A DNA stretch of 41,799 nt from contig JAFTCG010000001.1 of assembly GCA_017454815.1 (NCBI GenBank), positions 1 through 41,799 of the forward strand, read 5' to 3'. The stretch comes from Clostridia bacterium (lineage in GTDB: Bacteria; Bacillota; Clostridia; Oscillospirales; Acutalibacteraceae). Position 1 is the first letter of the stretch. Every line of letters begins with the position of its first letter. Under the pieces are notes generated by a model, which worked only from the letters and a program-made list of their open reading frames with translations, searched no databases and had not been told where the DNA came from. The translations under genes were made by a program, and so were the position numbers. Shown here piece after piece: positions 1 to 7,853 of the stretch.

Positions 1-2150
1 ACGATCTGCATCGCTCTGCCGCCGAGGACGAACGAAGGTCTGACGAGCACTGGATAGCCGATCTCGTTTGCAACCCTGACGCCGTCTTCGATGTTTGTGA
101 CCGCGGCGCCCTTCGGCTGGGGAATATTGAGCTCTTTCAGGACTTTTTCAAACGAATCCCTGTTTTCCGCTCTCTCGATCGCGGCGCAGTCTGTGCCGAT
201 GATTTTAACGCCCCTGTCGGAGAGCGGCTCGGCGAGGTTGATGGCTGTCTGACCGCCGAGCGAGGCGATAACTCCGTCGGGTTTTTCCAGCTCGATGATG
301 TTCATAACGTCCTCGACCGTCAGCGGCTCAAAATAGAGCTTGTCGGAGGTCGTGTAATCGGTGGAAACCGTCTCGGGGTTGTTGTTGATGATGATGGCTT
401 CAAAGCCTTCGTCGCGGATCGTCTTGATCGCGTGAACGGTCGAATAGTCAAATTCGATTCCCTGACCGATCCTGATGGGTCCGGAGCCGAGAACGATGAT
501 CTTCTTCTTGTCAAGTACGACTGATTCGTTCTCTTCCTCGTAGGTTGAATAGAAGTAAGGGACGTAGCTCTCAAACTCGGAAGCGCAAGTGTCGATCATC
601 TTGTAGACAGGGAAAACACCGCATTTTTTCCTGAAATTCCATACGTCGAGCTCATCGGTTTTCCAAAGCCTGGCGATGTATTTGTCCGAGAAGCCCATCC
701 TCTTCGCTTCGATGAGCGTATCTTTGTCGTATTTTGCCTCGGAAACACGGACTTCCTCGTCGATGATATTCTTGATTTTTTCGATGAAAAGCATATCGAT
801 CTGCGTTGCGTCGCAGATCTGACCGATGTCCGTCTTGCGGCTGATGAGCTCCGCGATGGCGTAGATGCGGTCGTCCGTGCCCTGGCGGATGTATTCGAGC
901 AATTCTTCCGCACTCATCGGGTCGAATTTGTGCATATAAAGGTGGCAAACGCCGATCTCAAGCGACCTTGTCGCCTTGAGAATGCTTTCCTCGATCGTCC
1001 TGCCGATGCTCATGACTTCGCCGGTGGCTTTCATCTGGGTCGAGAGCTTGTTGCTTGCATCCGTAAATTTGTCGAACGGGAATCTCGGCATTTTGCAAAC
1101 TACATAGTCGAGCGTCGGCTCGAACGAAGCGGGAGTGTTCGCAAGCATGATCTCGTCGAGTGTCATGCCGACGGAGATTTTTGCCGAAACTCTTGCGATC
1201 GGATAGCCGGATGCCTTTGAAGCGAGAGCGGACGAACGCGAAACACGCGGGTTGACTTCGATGAGGTAATATTCAAACGAGTGCGGATTGAGCGCAAACT
1301 GGACGTTGCAGCCGCCCTCGATCTCAAGCGCACGGATGATTTTGAGCGCGCTGTCGCGCAGCATATGATATTCCCTGTTGGTGAGCGTCTGGCTTGGGCA
1401 GATGACGATCGAGTCGCCCGTGTGGATCCCGACGGGGTCGATGTTTTCCATGTTGCAGATGGTGATCGCCGTGTCGTTGGAGTCGCGCATGACTTCGTAT
1501 TCAATTTCTTTATATCCTCTGATGCTCTTTTCAACGAGCACCTGGGAGACGGGGGAGAGGGCGAGAGCGTTTTTCATGATCTCTCTGAATTCTTTCTCGT
1601 TGTCGGCAAAGCCGCCGCCCGTTCCGCCGAGAGTGAACGCAGGGCGAAGCACAACGGGATAGCCGATCTTCTCTGCGGCTTCGAGACCTTCTTGCATGGA
1701 GTTCGCGATCATCGACGGGAGAACAGGCTCGCCGATGCTTTCGCAAAGCTGTTTGAATTTTTCCCTGTCTTCCGCGCGCTCGATGGACTCGACCTTTGTT
1801 CCGAGCAGTTCAACCTGACATTCGTCGAGCACGCCCTTGCGCTGAAGCTGCATGGCGAGGTTGAGGCCTGTCTGCCCGCCGATGCCGGGGACGATGGCGT
1901 TGGGTCTTTCGTGGCGGAGGATCTTCGCAACGTATTCGAGCGTCAGAGGCTCCATATAAACTTTGTCGGCGACGGAAGTATCTGTCATGATGGTCGCGGG
2001 GTTGGAGTTGGCGAGGACAACTTCATAGCCTTCTTCCTTGAGCGCAAGACAAGCCTGCGTGCCGGCATAGTCGAATTCGGCAGCCTGACCAATGACGATG
2101 GGGCCGGAGCCGATAACAAGGATCTTTTTCAAATCTGTCCTTTTAGGCAT
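1..2150 (-). CDS. carB: Carbamoyl-phosphate synthase large subunit, 3' end cut by window
   Basis: Uses ammonia delivered by CarA, bicarbonate and two ATP to make carbamoyl phosphate for pyrimidine and arginine synthesis. About 716 N-terminal residues of a family near 1070 residues are present; the gene runs off the left edge. The start reads [20 protein letters not shown], the classical CarB N-terminus, followed by [14 protein letters not shown]. The sequence at the window edge, [17 protein letters not shown], belongs to the second ATP-grasp half. The ATG lies inside the end of carA (8-nt overlap, ATGCCTAA), so translational coupling is likely. Long open frames on the opposite strand here are shadows. 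Identification is secure; only the C-terminal part is unseen. Confidence 0.97.
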   Translation of the reverse strand, partial: MPKRTDLKKILVIGSGPIVIGQAAEFDYAGTQACLALKEEGYEVVLANSNPATIMTDTSVADKVYMEPLTLEYVAKILRHERPNAIVPGIGGQTGLNLAMQLQRKGVLDECQVELLGTKVESIERAEDREKFKQLCESIGEPVLPSMIANSMQEGLEAAEKIGYPVVLRPAFTLGGTGGGFADNEKEFREIMKNALALSPVSQVLVEKSIRGYKEIEYEVMRDSNDTAITICNMENIDPVGIHTGDSIVICPSQTLTNREYHMLRDSALKIIRALEIEGGCNVQFALNPHSFEYYLIEVNPRVSRSSALASKASGYPIARVSAKISVGMTLDEIMLANTPASFEPTLDYVVCKMPRFPFDKFTDASNKLSTQMKATGEVMSIGRTIEESILKATRSLEIGVCHLYMHKFDPMSAEELLEYIRQGTDDRIYAIAELISRKTDIGQICDATQIDMLFIEKIKNIIDEEVRVSEAKYDKDTLIEAKRMGFSDKYIARLWKTDELDVWNFRKKCGVFPVYKMIDTCASEFESYVPYFYSTYEEENESVVLDKKKIIVLGSGPIRIGQGIEFDYSTVHAIKTIRDEGFEAIIINNNPETVSTDYTTSDKLYFEPLTVEDVMNIIELEKPDGVIASLGGQTAINLAEPLSDRGVKIIGTDCAAIERAENRDSFEKVLKELNIPQPKGAAVTNIEDGVRVANEIGYPVLVRPSFVLGGRAMQI

Positions 2151-3240
2151 TGTCTTTCGCCTCCTTCATTTTGCCGATGAAAATGTCGAACAGGTACGAG
2201 CTGTCCTGCGGACCGGGAGAACTTTCCGGGTGATACTGAACGCTGAAAACTTTGTCCGCGTCGCATTTTACTCCTTCGACGGTGTTGTCGAGAATGTTGA
2301 TGTGAGTTATTTCAAGATCGGTGCCGTCGACCGAATCGGCGCTGACGGCGTAGGAGTGGTTTTGGCTTGTGATCTCTATCTTGCCCGTCTGGAGATTTTT
2401 GACGGGATGGTTGCCGCCCCTGTGGCCGAATTTGAGCTTGTACGTCTTTGCGCCGTAAGCAAGGGAGATGAGCTGATGGCCCAGACAAATTCCGAAGATC
2501 GGAACTTTGCCGCGAAGCTGCTTGACAAGCTCGATGACGGGTGTGACGTCCTCGGGGTCGCCGGGGCCGTTGGAGATGAAAACTCCGTCGGGATGCATAT
2601 CGAGCACGGTTTTTGCATCTATGTCAAAGGGAACTACCGTGACGTTGCAGCGGCGGTTTGTCAGCGAACGAATGATGTTGAGCTTTATTCCGCAGTCGAT
2701 GGCAACGACGTTGAACTGCGGGTTTGCAGTCCTCGAATACCATCTTTTTTTGCAGCAGACGCGGCTGACTGCGTCATGCGGTACGGGAGTATTTTTTATG
2801 ATCTCCAGGGCTTCCTCAACGGGAGTGTCGGCGTTGGTGATGACAACTCTGCGGCTGCCGAGGTCGCGGATGCTTCTGGTGATCTTCCTTGTGTCAACGC
2901 CGGAGATGCCGGGGATCTCGTTTTCCTCCATGATCTCTGCGAGAGTTTTCGTGTAGCGAAAATTGGAGGGGAAATCGTTGTATTCCCTGACGATGAGGCC
3001 TCCGATGGTGGGGACTTTCGTCTCATAGTCCTCGTCCGTCACGCCGTAGTTGCCGATGAGCGGATAGGTCATGACTACCATCTGGTCGGTGTAGGAAGGG
3101 TCGGAGACGATCTCCTGGTAGCCGACCATTGAAGTGTTGAAAACTATCTCGCAAACTTTTTGGGTGCGGTAGCCGAAGCTGAAGCCGTAATACTCGCTTC
3201 CGTCTTCAAGCACGATTTTACAATCCGCAATTTTTGCCAT
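2143..3240 (-). CDS. carA: Carbamoyl-phosphate synthase small subunit (glutaminase)
   Basis: Hydrolyses glutamine and channels ammonia to CarB. 365 residues, the usual length. The N-terminal CPSase small-subunit domain (about 1-150) is followed by a class I glutamine amidotransferase domain. That domain has the nucleophile Cys252 in GICLGHQL and the C-terminal His-Glu pair in [10 protein letters not shown]. The start is ATG 3240 with a GGGAGG Shine-Dalgarno sequence directly upstream. It is the first large gene of a carAB operon; its promoter is predicted at 3546-3574, giving a leader of about 300 nt. I saw no recognisable PyrR-binding loop in that leader. Confidence 0.97.
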   Translation of the reverse strand: MAKIADCKIVLEDGSEYYGFSFGYRTQKVCEIVFNTSMVGYQEIVSDPSYTDQMVVMTYPLIGNYGVTDEDYETKVPTIGGLIVREYNDFPSNFRYTKTLAEIMEENEIPGISGVDTRKITRSIRDLGSRRVVITNADTPVEEALEIIKNTPVPHDAVSRVCCKKRWYSRTANPQFNVVAIDCGIKLNIIRSLTNRRCNVTVVPFDIDAKTVLDMHPDGVFISNGPGDPEDVTPVIELVKQLRGKVPIFGICLGHQLISLAYGAKTYKLKFGHRGGNHPVKNLQTGKIEITSQNHSYAVSADSVDGTDLEITHINILDNTVEGVKCDADKVFSVQYHPESSPGPQDSSYLFDIFIGKMKEAKDNA

Positions 3241-3294
3241 AAAAAAACCTCCCGGTCAAGGTGTAAAAAAACATAAAAAAAGTGCAACCGCTGT

Positions 3295-3435
3295 TCAAAC
3301 GCCCGTACAACACGCAGCCGAACAATTCACGATCCGCACACCGAATTGATAATGGGGAAAAGCCGGACAAACGGCAGTAGACGACGGATGATTTTGGCAC
3401 GGAAAATGTTCAGTTGTCAAAGACAGGATTTTCAT
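3295..3435 (-). CDS. Small leader ORF upstream of carA (46 aa)
   Basis: Lies between the predicted carA promoter and carA and ends 54 nt before the carA start. It has a strong Shine-Dalgarno sequence, GGAGGAAA, and two in-frame ATGs (3438 and 3435); the second has the better spacing. The product begins MKILSLTTEHFPC and ends VRIVNCSAACCTGV, with five cysteines. It resembles no family I know. It could be a regulatory leader peptide for carAB or a small secreted/modified peptide, or it may be a chance frame behind a good ribosome binding site. The Shine-Dalgarno is the only real support. Confidence 0.4.
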   Translation of the reverse strand: MKILSLTTEHFPCQNHPSSTAVCPAFPHYQFGVRIVNCSAACCTGV

Positions 3436-3545
3436 CATTTTCCTCCAAAAAAACCGCCCATTCCGGCAAAGTTACATTTGACGAAGCAGACGGCTTGCAA
3501 TTAAGTATAATCTTTGTCGGAACTCCCCGAAAAATCTTTTAGGAT

Positions 3546-3574
3546 ATAATAGCAAAATTGTGCCCGTTTGTCAA
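3546..3574 (-). promoter_or_regulatory. Predicted sigma-A promoter of carAB
   Basis: On the minus strand, -35 TTGACA (3569-3574), 17-nt spacer, -10 TATTAT (3546-3551). It is the only strong promoter upstream of carA and implies a 5' leader of about 300 nt. Confidence 0.8.
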
Positions 3575-3622
3575 CAGAAAATGATAAACTTTTAGCCTAT
3601 ATAATGAAAATAATACAATCAG

Positions 3623-3645
3623 CGCTTTCGACGGGAGCGAAAGCG
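3623..3645. repeat. Hairpin between the divergent carA and fruR promoters
   Basis: Perfect 8-bp inverted repeat CGCTTTCG / CGAAAGCG with a 7-nt loop. It is followed by A-rich sequence on the plus strand, so it does not look like a terminator. It lies between the two divergent promoters. A repeated TGACCGA heptamer (3668-3674, 3680-3686) and an imperfect inverted repeat with TTTGA/TCAAA arms (3689-3715) follow it. These are candidate operators, for example for FruR, but this is inference only. Confidence 0.4.
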
Positions 3646-3791
3646 GAAAGAAAAAATCATTCAAAAATGACCGAACCTGTGACCGATTTTGATTTATCGT
3701 TCAAAAACGGTCAAATAGCCCCTTTTCGTTGTGCCTAATTACCATATAAAATGAAAGATTTTGGTTGAAACGCTGAAAATATTGAATGATA

Positions 3792-3821
3792 TTGACTGTT
3801 TATGATCGTTTCTGATATAAT
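3792..3821 (+). promoter_or_regulatory. Predicted promoter of the fructose PTS operon
   Basis: -35 TTGACT (3792-3797), 18-nt spacer, -10 TATAAT (3816-3821), ending 34 nt before the fruR start. No other good promoter is seen before ptsI, so fruR-fruK-fruA-ptsH-ptsI is probably one transcript. Confidence 0.8.
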
Positions 3822-3855
3822 AAGTACAGATGGAAGGGAAAAGAGGTGACCGAAA

Positions 3856-4602
3856 TTGCTGACTCAGGAAAGACGGCAAAAGATCATGGATCTACTCAAC
3901 GAAAGAGGAAGCGTGTCCGTCACGCAACTGTGCGAGATGTTGCGCGCGAGCGAGTCGACCGTCAGGAGGGATCTGGCGTCGCTGTCCCAGATGGGCAGGC
4001 TCAACAAAGTCCACGGAGGAGCTACGGTCATCTCCCAGGAGTTTCTTAACGGCGAGGCGAGCGTCAACGTCAAGGTGAACACGTCCTACAACGAGAAAAT
4101 GGAGATCGCAAAATATGCCGCTTCCCTGATAAACGACAGCGATTACATTTTCCTGGATGCCGGGTCGACGACTTTTTTGCTCACAACGCAGATCGAGAAC
4201 ACAAAGGCGACCTTTGTCACCAACGGCATCGCCCACGCGCGCGAGCTTGCGTCAAAAGGGTGTAGGGTGATGGTGCTCGGAGGAGATCTGAAGCGCACGA
4301 CGGAGGCGATCGTCGGGATCGTGGCGGCGCACAATCTCCAGAAATACAATTTTTCCAAGGCGTTTATCGGCGCAAACGGCATCAGTGAAAAGCAGGGCTA
4401 CACCACCACGGACACGGAGGAAGCGATGATCAAGGCGATAGCGGTCGAAAGAAGCTTTGTCAGCTACGTCCTCGCCGACTCCAAGAAGTTCGGAAAAGTT
4501 TCGCCCGTGAGCTATGCTTCGCTCGACAGCGTTTGCATAATCTGTGACAGATGCGACGATAAAGAAATAAAAAACAAAACTGTTGTCAAAGAGGTGATGT
4601 AA
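3856..4602 (+). CDS. fruR: DeoR-family transcriptional regulator of the fructose operon
   Basis: 248 residues. The N-terminal DeoR winged helix-turn-helix (about 6-57) contains SVTQLCEMLRASESTVRRDL; the C-terminal sugar-phosphate sensor domain has LDAGSTT and FIGANGIS. The start is TTG 3856, 7 nt behind AGAGGTG; no better ATG fits the family N-terminus. The gene stops 2 nt before fruK. FruR proteins of this type usually repress the fru operon until fructose 1-phosphate accumulates. That role is inferred from family and position. The symbol reflects context, not a sequence-proven effector. Confidence 0.9.
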   Translation: MLTQERRQKIMDLLNERGSVSVTQLCEMLRASESTVRRDLASLSQMGRLNKVHGGATVISQEFLNGEASVNVKVNTSYNEKMEIAKYAASLINDSDYIFLDAGSTTFLLTTQIENTKATFVTNGIAHARELASKGCRVMVLGGDLKRTTEAIVGIVAAHNLQKYNFSKAFIGANGISEKQGYTTTDTEEAMIKAIAVERSFVSYVLADSKKFGKVSPVSYASLDSVCIICDRCDDKEIKNKTVVKEVM

Positions 4603-4604
4603 GC

Positions 4605-5525
4605 ATGGTATATACCGTAACTCTCAACCCGACGCTTGACTACTACATGAACGTCGAAAAACTCAGGTACGACGACATCAACCGCTCTTATGAGGAGTCG
4701 ATCTGCTACGGCGGCAAGGGGATTAACGTTTCGGTTATTCTCTCAAGGCTCGGCGTGGATAACGTTGCGCTCGGCTTCAAGGCGGGATTTACGGGCGAAA
4801 AGCTCTGCGAGATGCTGGAGGATGATGGGATCAAGTGTGATTTTAACACGCTTGAGAAGGGTAACACCAGGATTAACGTCAAAATCAAATCCGACGTTGA
4901 GCTCGACGTCAACGCCGAAGGCCCCGCAATAGGCCATCAGGATGTGGAAGAGCTGATGAAGAAGCTCGAAAACCTGAAGGAAGGCGATTTTCTTGTGCTC
5001 GCCGGCTCCGTTCCCAAAACGCTGCCGCGCGACATTTATGAAATCATTCTTCAAAGGCTGGACGGCAAGGGTATCAATTTTGTCGTTGACACAACGGGAG
5101 AGCTGCTGCTCAACGTTCTCAAATACAAGCCCTTCCTCGTCAAGCCCAACCACCACGAACTCGGCGATTTCTTCGGAGCGGTCGCCGGGACAGATGAAGA
5201 GGTCGCGTTTTACGCCCGAAAGCTGCAAGAGCTGGGCGCAAGAAACGTCCTCGTCTCACGCTCCAAAAAAGGCGCGTTTCTCCTCGACGAAAACGGAGAA
5301 ACGTATATCATCGGGAATGCAGAAGGAAAGCTTGTCAACAGTGTCGGTTGCGGTGACAGCATGGTTGCGGGCTTCGTTGCAGGATATAAACAAAAGCAAG
5401 ACTATTCTCACGCGCTGATCCTTGGCTCTGCTTGCGGAAACGCAACGGCGTTTTCGGAAGAACTTGCTACAAAGCAGGAAATCGAAAGAGTATACGATGA
5501 AATGAAAAATCTTATCAGGAGGTAA
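4605..5525 (+). CDS. fruK: 1-phosphofructokinase
   Basis: Phosphorylates fructose 1-phosphate, the product of FruA, to fructose 1,6-bisphosphate. 306 residues, PfkB/ribokinase fold. The N-terminal substrate motif YGGKGINVSVILSRLG is at about 36-51, and the C-terminal catalytic motif is GCGDSMVAGFVAGY, where the family usually has GAGDS. The start codon overlaps the region of the fruR stop with GAGGTGATG as ribosome binding site, and the gene ends 3 nt before fruA. The position between a DeoR regulator and a fructose EII distinguishes it from tagatose-6-phosphate kinase. Confidence 0.95.
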   Translation: MVYTVTLNPTLDYYMNVEKLRYDDINRSYEESICYGGKGINVSVILSRLGVDNVALGFKAGFTGEKLCEMLEDDGIKCDFNTLEKGNTRINVKIKSDVELDVNAEGPAIGHQDVEELMKKLENLKEGDFLVLAGSVPKTLPRDIYEIILQRLDGKGINFVVDTTGELLLNVLKYKPFLVKPNHHELGDFFGAVAGTDEEVAFYARKLQELGARNVLVSRSKKGAFLLDENGETYIIGNAEGKLVNSVGCGDSMVAGFVAGYKQKQDYSHALILGSACGNATAFSEELATKQEIERVYDEMKNLIRR

Positions 5526-5528
5526 ACT

Positions 5529-7451
5529 ATGAGAATTATCGACCTACTCAAAAAAGAAGCAATCGATCTCAACACCGCCGTAGCTTCCAAAGACGAAGCT
5601 ATCGAAAAGATGGTGGCGCTCCACCAAAAAGCGGGCAACCTTGCCGACGCGGGAGTTTACAAACAGGCGATCCTTGAAAGAGAATCGCAGTCATCGACCG
5701 CTATTGGAGAGGGCATTGCAGTTCCTCACGCAAAGAGCGAAAGCGTCAATGTTCCCGGACTTGCGGCGATCACCGTTCCCGCCGGCGTCGATTACGGCGC
5801 GCCCGACGGCAAACCTTCGGACATCCTCTTTATGATCGCGGCGCCTCTTGACGGAGATCTTCACCTCGAGATACTCTCCAGGCTTATGGTCATGCTTATG
5901 GACGCGGAATTCTGCGCAAAGCTTCGCGGGGCAAAAACTCCCGACGAATACCTTGAGATCATCGACAAAGCGGAAGCTGAAAAATATCCCGAGGAACCCG
6001 TGGTTGAAGAAGCTCCCAGAGAAGGCTATCAGATCCTCGCCGTAACAGCCTGCCCGACAGGCATCGCCCACACCTACATGGCTGCCGAAGCGCTGAAACA
6101 GGCGGGCGAAAGATTGGGTATCACCATTAAAGTCGAAACAGACGGATCCGATGGAGCGAAGAACGTTTTGACCAAGGAAGAAATCGCAAACTGCGACGGC
6201 ATCATCTGCGCCGTTGACAGGAACGTTGAGATGGCTCGTTTTAACGGTAAACCCGTTTTGAAAACGTCCGTTTCCAACGGTATCAACAAACCGGAAGAGC
6301 TTATCAATAAGATCCTCAACAAAGAAGCTCCTACCTATTACAGCGAAGACGCTGACGGTTCCGAGGAATTTGCCGGAGATGATGAGAGCTTCGGCAGAAA
6401 AGTATATAAGCACCTCATGAACGGCGTATCCCACATGCTTCCGTTCGTTGTCGGTGGCGGCGTTCTGATCGCTCTCGGTTTCCTGATCGACACGATTGCA
6501 GGCAACGCAGACGTCGGCGGAACGTTCGGTTTCACCAACCCTGTCGCGGCAGTTGTCTTCTGGATCGGTAAAGCAGCGTTTGCATTCATGATCCCGATCC
6601 TCTCCGGATACATCGCAATGTCAATCGCCGACCGTCCCGGACTTCTCCCCGGTATCGTAGGCGGATATCTTGCCACAACGGGCGCAACGCTTGCACTTCC
6701 GACGGGCGACGACAAAGCTGTTTCAGGTTTCCTGGGCGCATTGCTTGCAGGTTTCCTCGCAGGTATAATCGTTAACTTCCTCAAAAAAGCGTTCAAGTGG
6801 ATGCCCAAGGCAATGGACGGCATCAAACCCGTATTCATCTATCCGCTTCTCGGAACTCTTCTGATAGGTCTTGCAATGCTCCTCATCAACCCCGTTGTCG
6901 GACTTCTCAACACAGGACTTTCAAATCTTTTGACAAGCCTCGGCTCAACAAGCAAGATTCTCCTCTCGGTCGTTCTTGCCGCAATGATGGCGATTGATAT
7001 GGGCGGCCCGTTCAACAAAGCAGCTTATGTTTTCGGTACGGCGGCAATTGCCGATGGAAACACATGGATCATGGCGGCCGTTATGATCGGCGGCATGGTA
7101 CCTCCGATCGCGATCGCGCTTTCAACAACGTTTAACAAGAAAAAATGGACGCCCCAGGAGCTTAAGAGCGGCCCCGTAAACTATCTGATGGGACTTTGCT
7201 TCATCACGGAAGGCGCAATTCCTTACGCCGCATCCGATCCGCTTCGCATCATCCCGTCATGTATGGTCGGCTCAGGCGTCGGCGGACTTGTTTGCGCTCT
7301 GTTCAAATGCGCTTGTCCGGCACCCCACGGCGGCATATTCACCTTCATCGTTGTAGAAAACCCGATAGGCTATATCATAGCTCTCATCGCAGGTTCGGTC
7401 GCAGGCGCTCTCATGCTTGCACTGCTTAAAAAGACCAGAAATAAAGCATAA
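5529..7451 (+). CDS. fruA: PTS fructose transporter, EIIABC
   Basis: Takes up fructose and phosphorylates it to fructose 1-phosphate. 640 residues in order IIA-IIB-IIC. IIA has the phosphorylated His67 in AVPHAKS. IIB has Cys175 in VTACPTGIAHTYMAAEAL. After a short acidic linker the IIC membrane domain begins near 290 (LMNGVSHMLPFVVGGGVL) and ends in KKTRNKA. The preceding stop and AGGAGG place it 3 nt after fruK. A 22-bp tandem repeat begins in its last codons. Confidence 0.96.
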   Translation: MRIIDLLKKEAIDLNTAVASKDEAIEKMVALHQKAGNLADAGVYKQAILERESQSSTAIGEGIAVPHAKSESVNVPGLAAITVPAGVDYGAPDGKPSDILFMIAAPLDGDLHLEILSRLMVMLMDAEFCAKLRGAKTPDEYLEIIDKAEAEKYPEEPVVEEAPREGYQILAVTACPTGIAHTYMAAEALKQAGERLGITIKVETDGSDGAKNVLTKEEIANCDGIICAVDRNVEMARFNGKPVLKTSVSNGINKPEELINKILNKEAPTYYSEDADGSEEFAGDDESFGRKVYKHLMNGVSHMLPFVVGGGVLIALGFLIDTIAGNADVGGTFGFTNPVAAVVFWIGKAAFAFMIPILSGYIAMSIADRPGLLPGIVGGYLATTGATLALPTGDDKAVSGFLGALLAGFLAGIIVNFLKKAFKWMPKAMDGIKPVFIYPLLGTLLIGLAMLLINPVVGLLNTGLSNLLTSLGSTSKILLSVVLAAMMAIDMGGPFNKAAYVFGTAAIADGNTWIMAAVMIGGMVPPIAIALSTTFNKKKWTPQELKSGPVNYLMGLCFITEGAIPYAASDPLRIIPSCMVGSGVGGLVCALFKCACPAPHGGIFTFIVVENPIGYIIALIAGSVAGALMLALLKKTRNKA

Positions 7452-7497
7452 TTACGGCACAAATAAAGCATAATTACGGCACAAATAAAGCATAATT
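7439..7497 (+). repeat. 22-bp tandem repeat across the fruA stop codon
   Basis: Two perfect 22-bp units (7439-7460, 7461-7482) and a 15-bp partial third. The unit contains AATAAAGCATAATTACGG. The first unit encodes the last FruA residues and its stop, so each later unit carries a copy of the Lys-Ala-stop sequence. It lies just before ptsH; replication slippage is the simplest origin. Confidence 0.95.
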
Positions 7498-7522
7498 CCA
7501 AAGCAAGAAAGGACTAAAAACA

Positions 7523-7789
7523 ATGGTACAAAAGAGCTTTACACTAAAAAACAAAATGGGATTCCACATGAGACCGGCGCAGGTTTTTGTCGGCGCAATG
7601 GCAAAATATCCGGCTGACATCAAGATCGAATTCAACGGCAAAGAGATTGACGGCAAAAGCATCATGAATATCATGGCCTCGTGCATGAAATGCGGCAGTG
7701 AGATCACCGTAAAATGCAGCGGCGAAAACGAAGAAGCAATGCTTGCTGAGGCGGCTGCCATGATCGAAAGCGGTTTCGGCGAAGAATAA
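7523..7789 (+). CDS. ptsH: Phosphocarrier protein HPr, divergent operon copy
   Basis: 88-residue HPr passing phosphate from enzyme I to EIIA. His15 sits in GFHMRPAQ, where most HPr proteins have GLHARPA. Ser46, the HPr kinase site, is retained in DGKSIMNIMASCMKCGSE, but the segment after it differs from the usual SIMGVMSLG. AAGAAAGGA precedes the ATG. It is encoded inside the fructose operon and is paralogous to the more canonical HPr at 20467-20730. A specialised fructose-operon HPr is plausible; that both are active is inferred from the retained His15. Confidence 0.93.
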   Translation: MVQKSFTLKNKMGFHMRPAQVFVGAMAKYPADIKIEFNGKEIDGKSIMNIMASCMKCGSEITVKCSGENEEAMLAEAAAMIESGFGEE

Positions 7790-7802
7790 ACAAAAGGCAT
7801 AC

Positions 7803-7821
7803 AGGGGGCTTTATGCCCCCT
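7803..7821 (+). terminator. Hairpin between ptsH and ptsI
   Basis: Perfect 7-bp stem AGGGGGC / GCCCCCT with loop TTTAT, extended outside by GCATA / TATGC pairing. Only three T residues follow, so it is more likely a partial terminator, processing site or mRNA stabiliser inside the operon than a full stop. Confidence 0.6.
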
Positions 7822-7853
7822 TTGCGCTATGCTTAAAGAAAGAAGGAATAATA

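Noticed and set aside
1281..2180. 299-aa plus-strand ORF opposite carB
   Set aside because: Shadow of the carB reading frame; no ribosome binding site or recognisable domain, while carB itself is unmistakable.
2092..3132. 346-aa plus-strand ORF opposite carA
   Set aside because: Antisense shadow of carA; composition is a mirrored codon pattern rather than a protein family.
3241..3540. PyrR-binding attenuator before carA
   Set aside because: I looked for the conserved PyrR loop and a clear terminator/antiterminator pair and saw only 3-4-bp stems next to T-runs.
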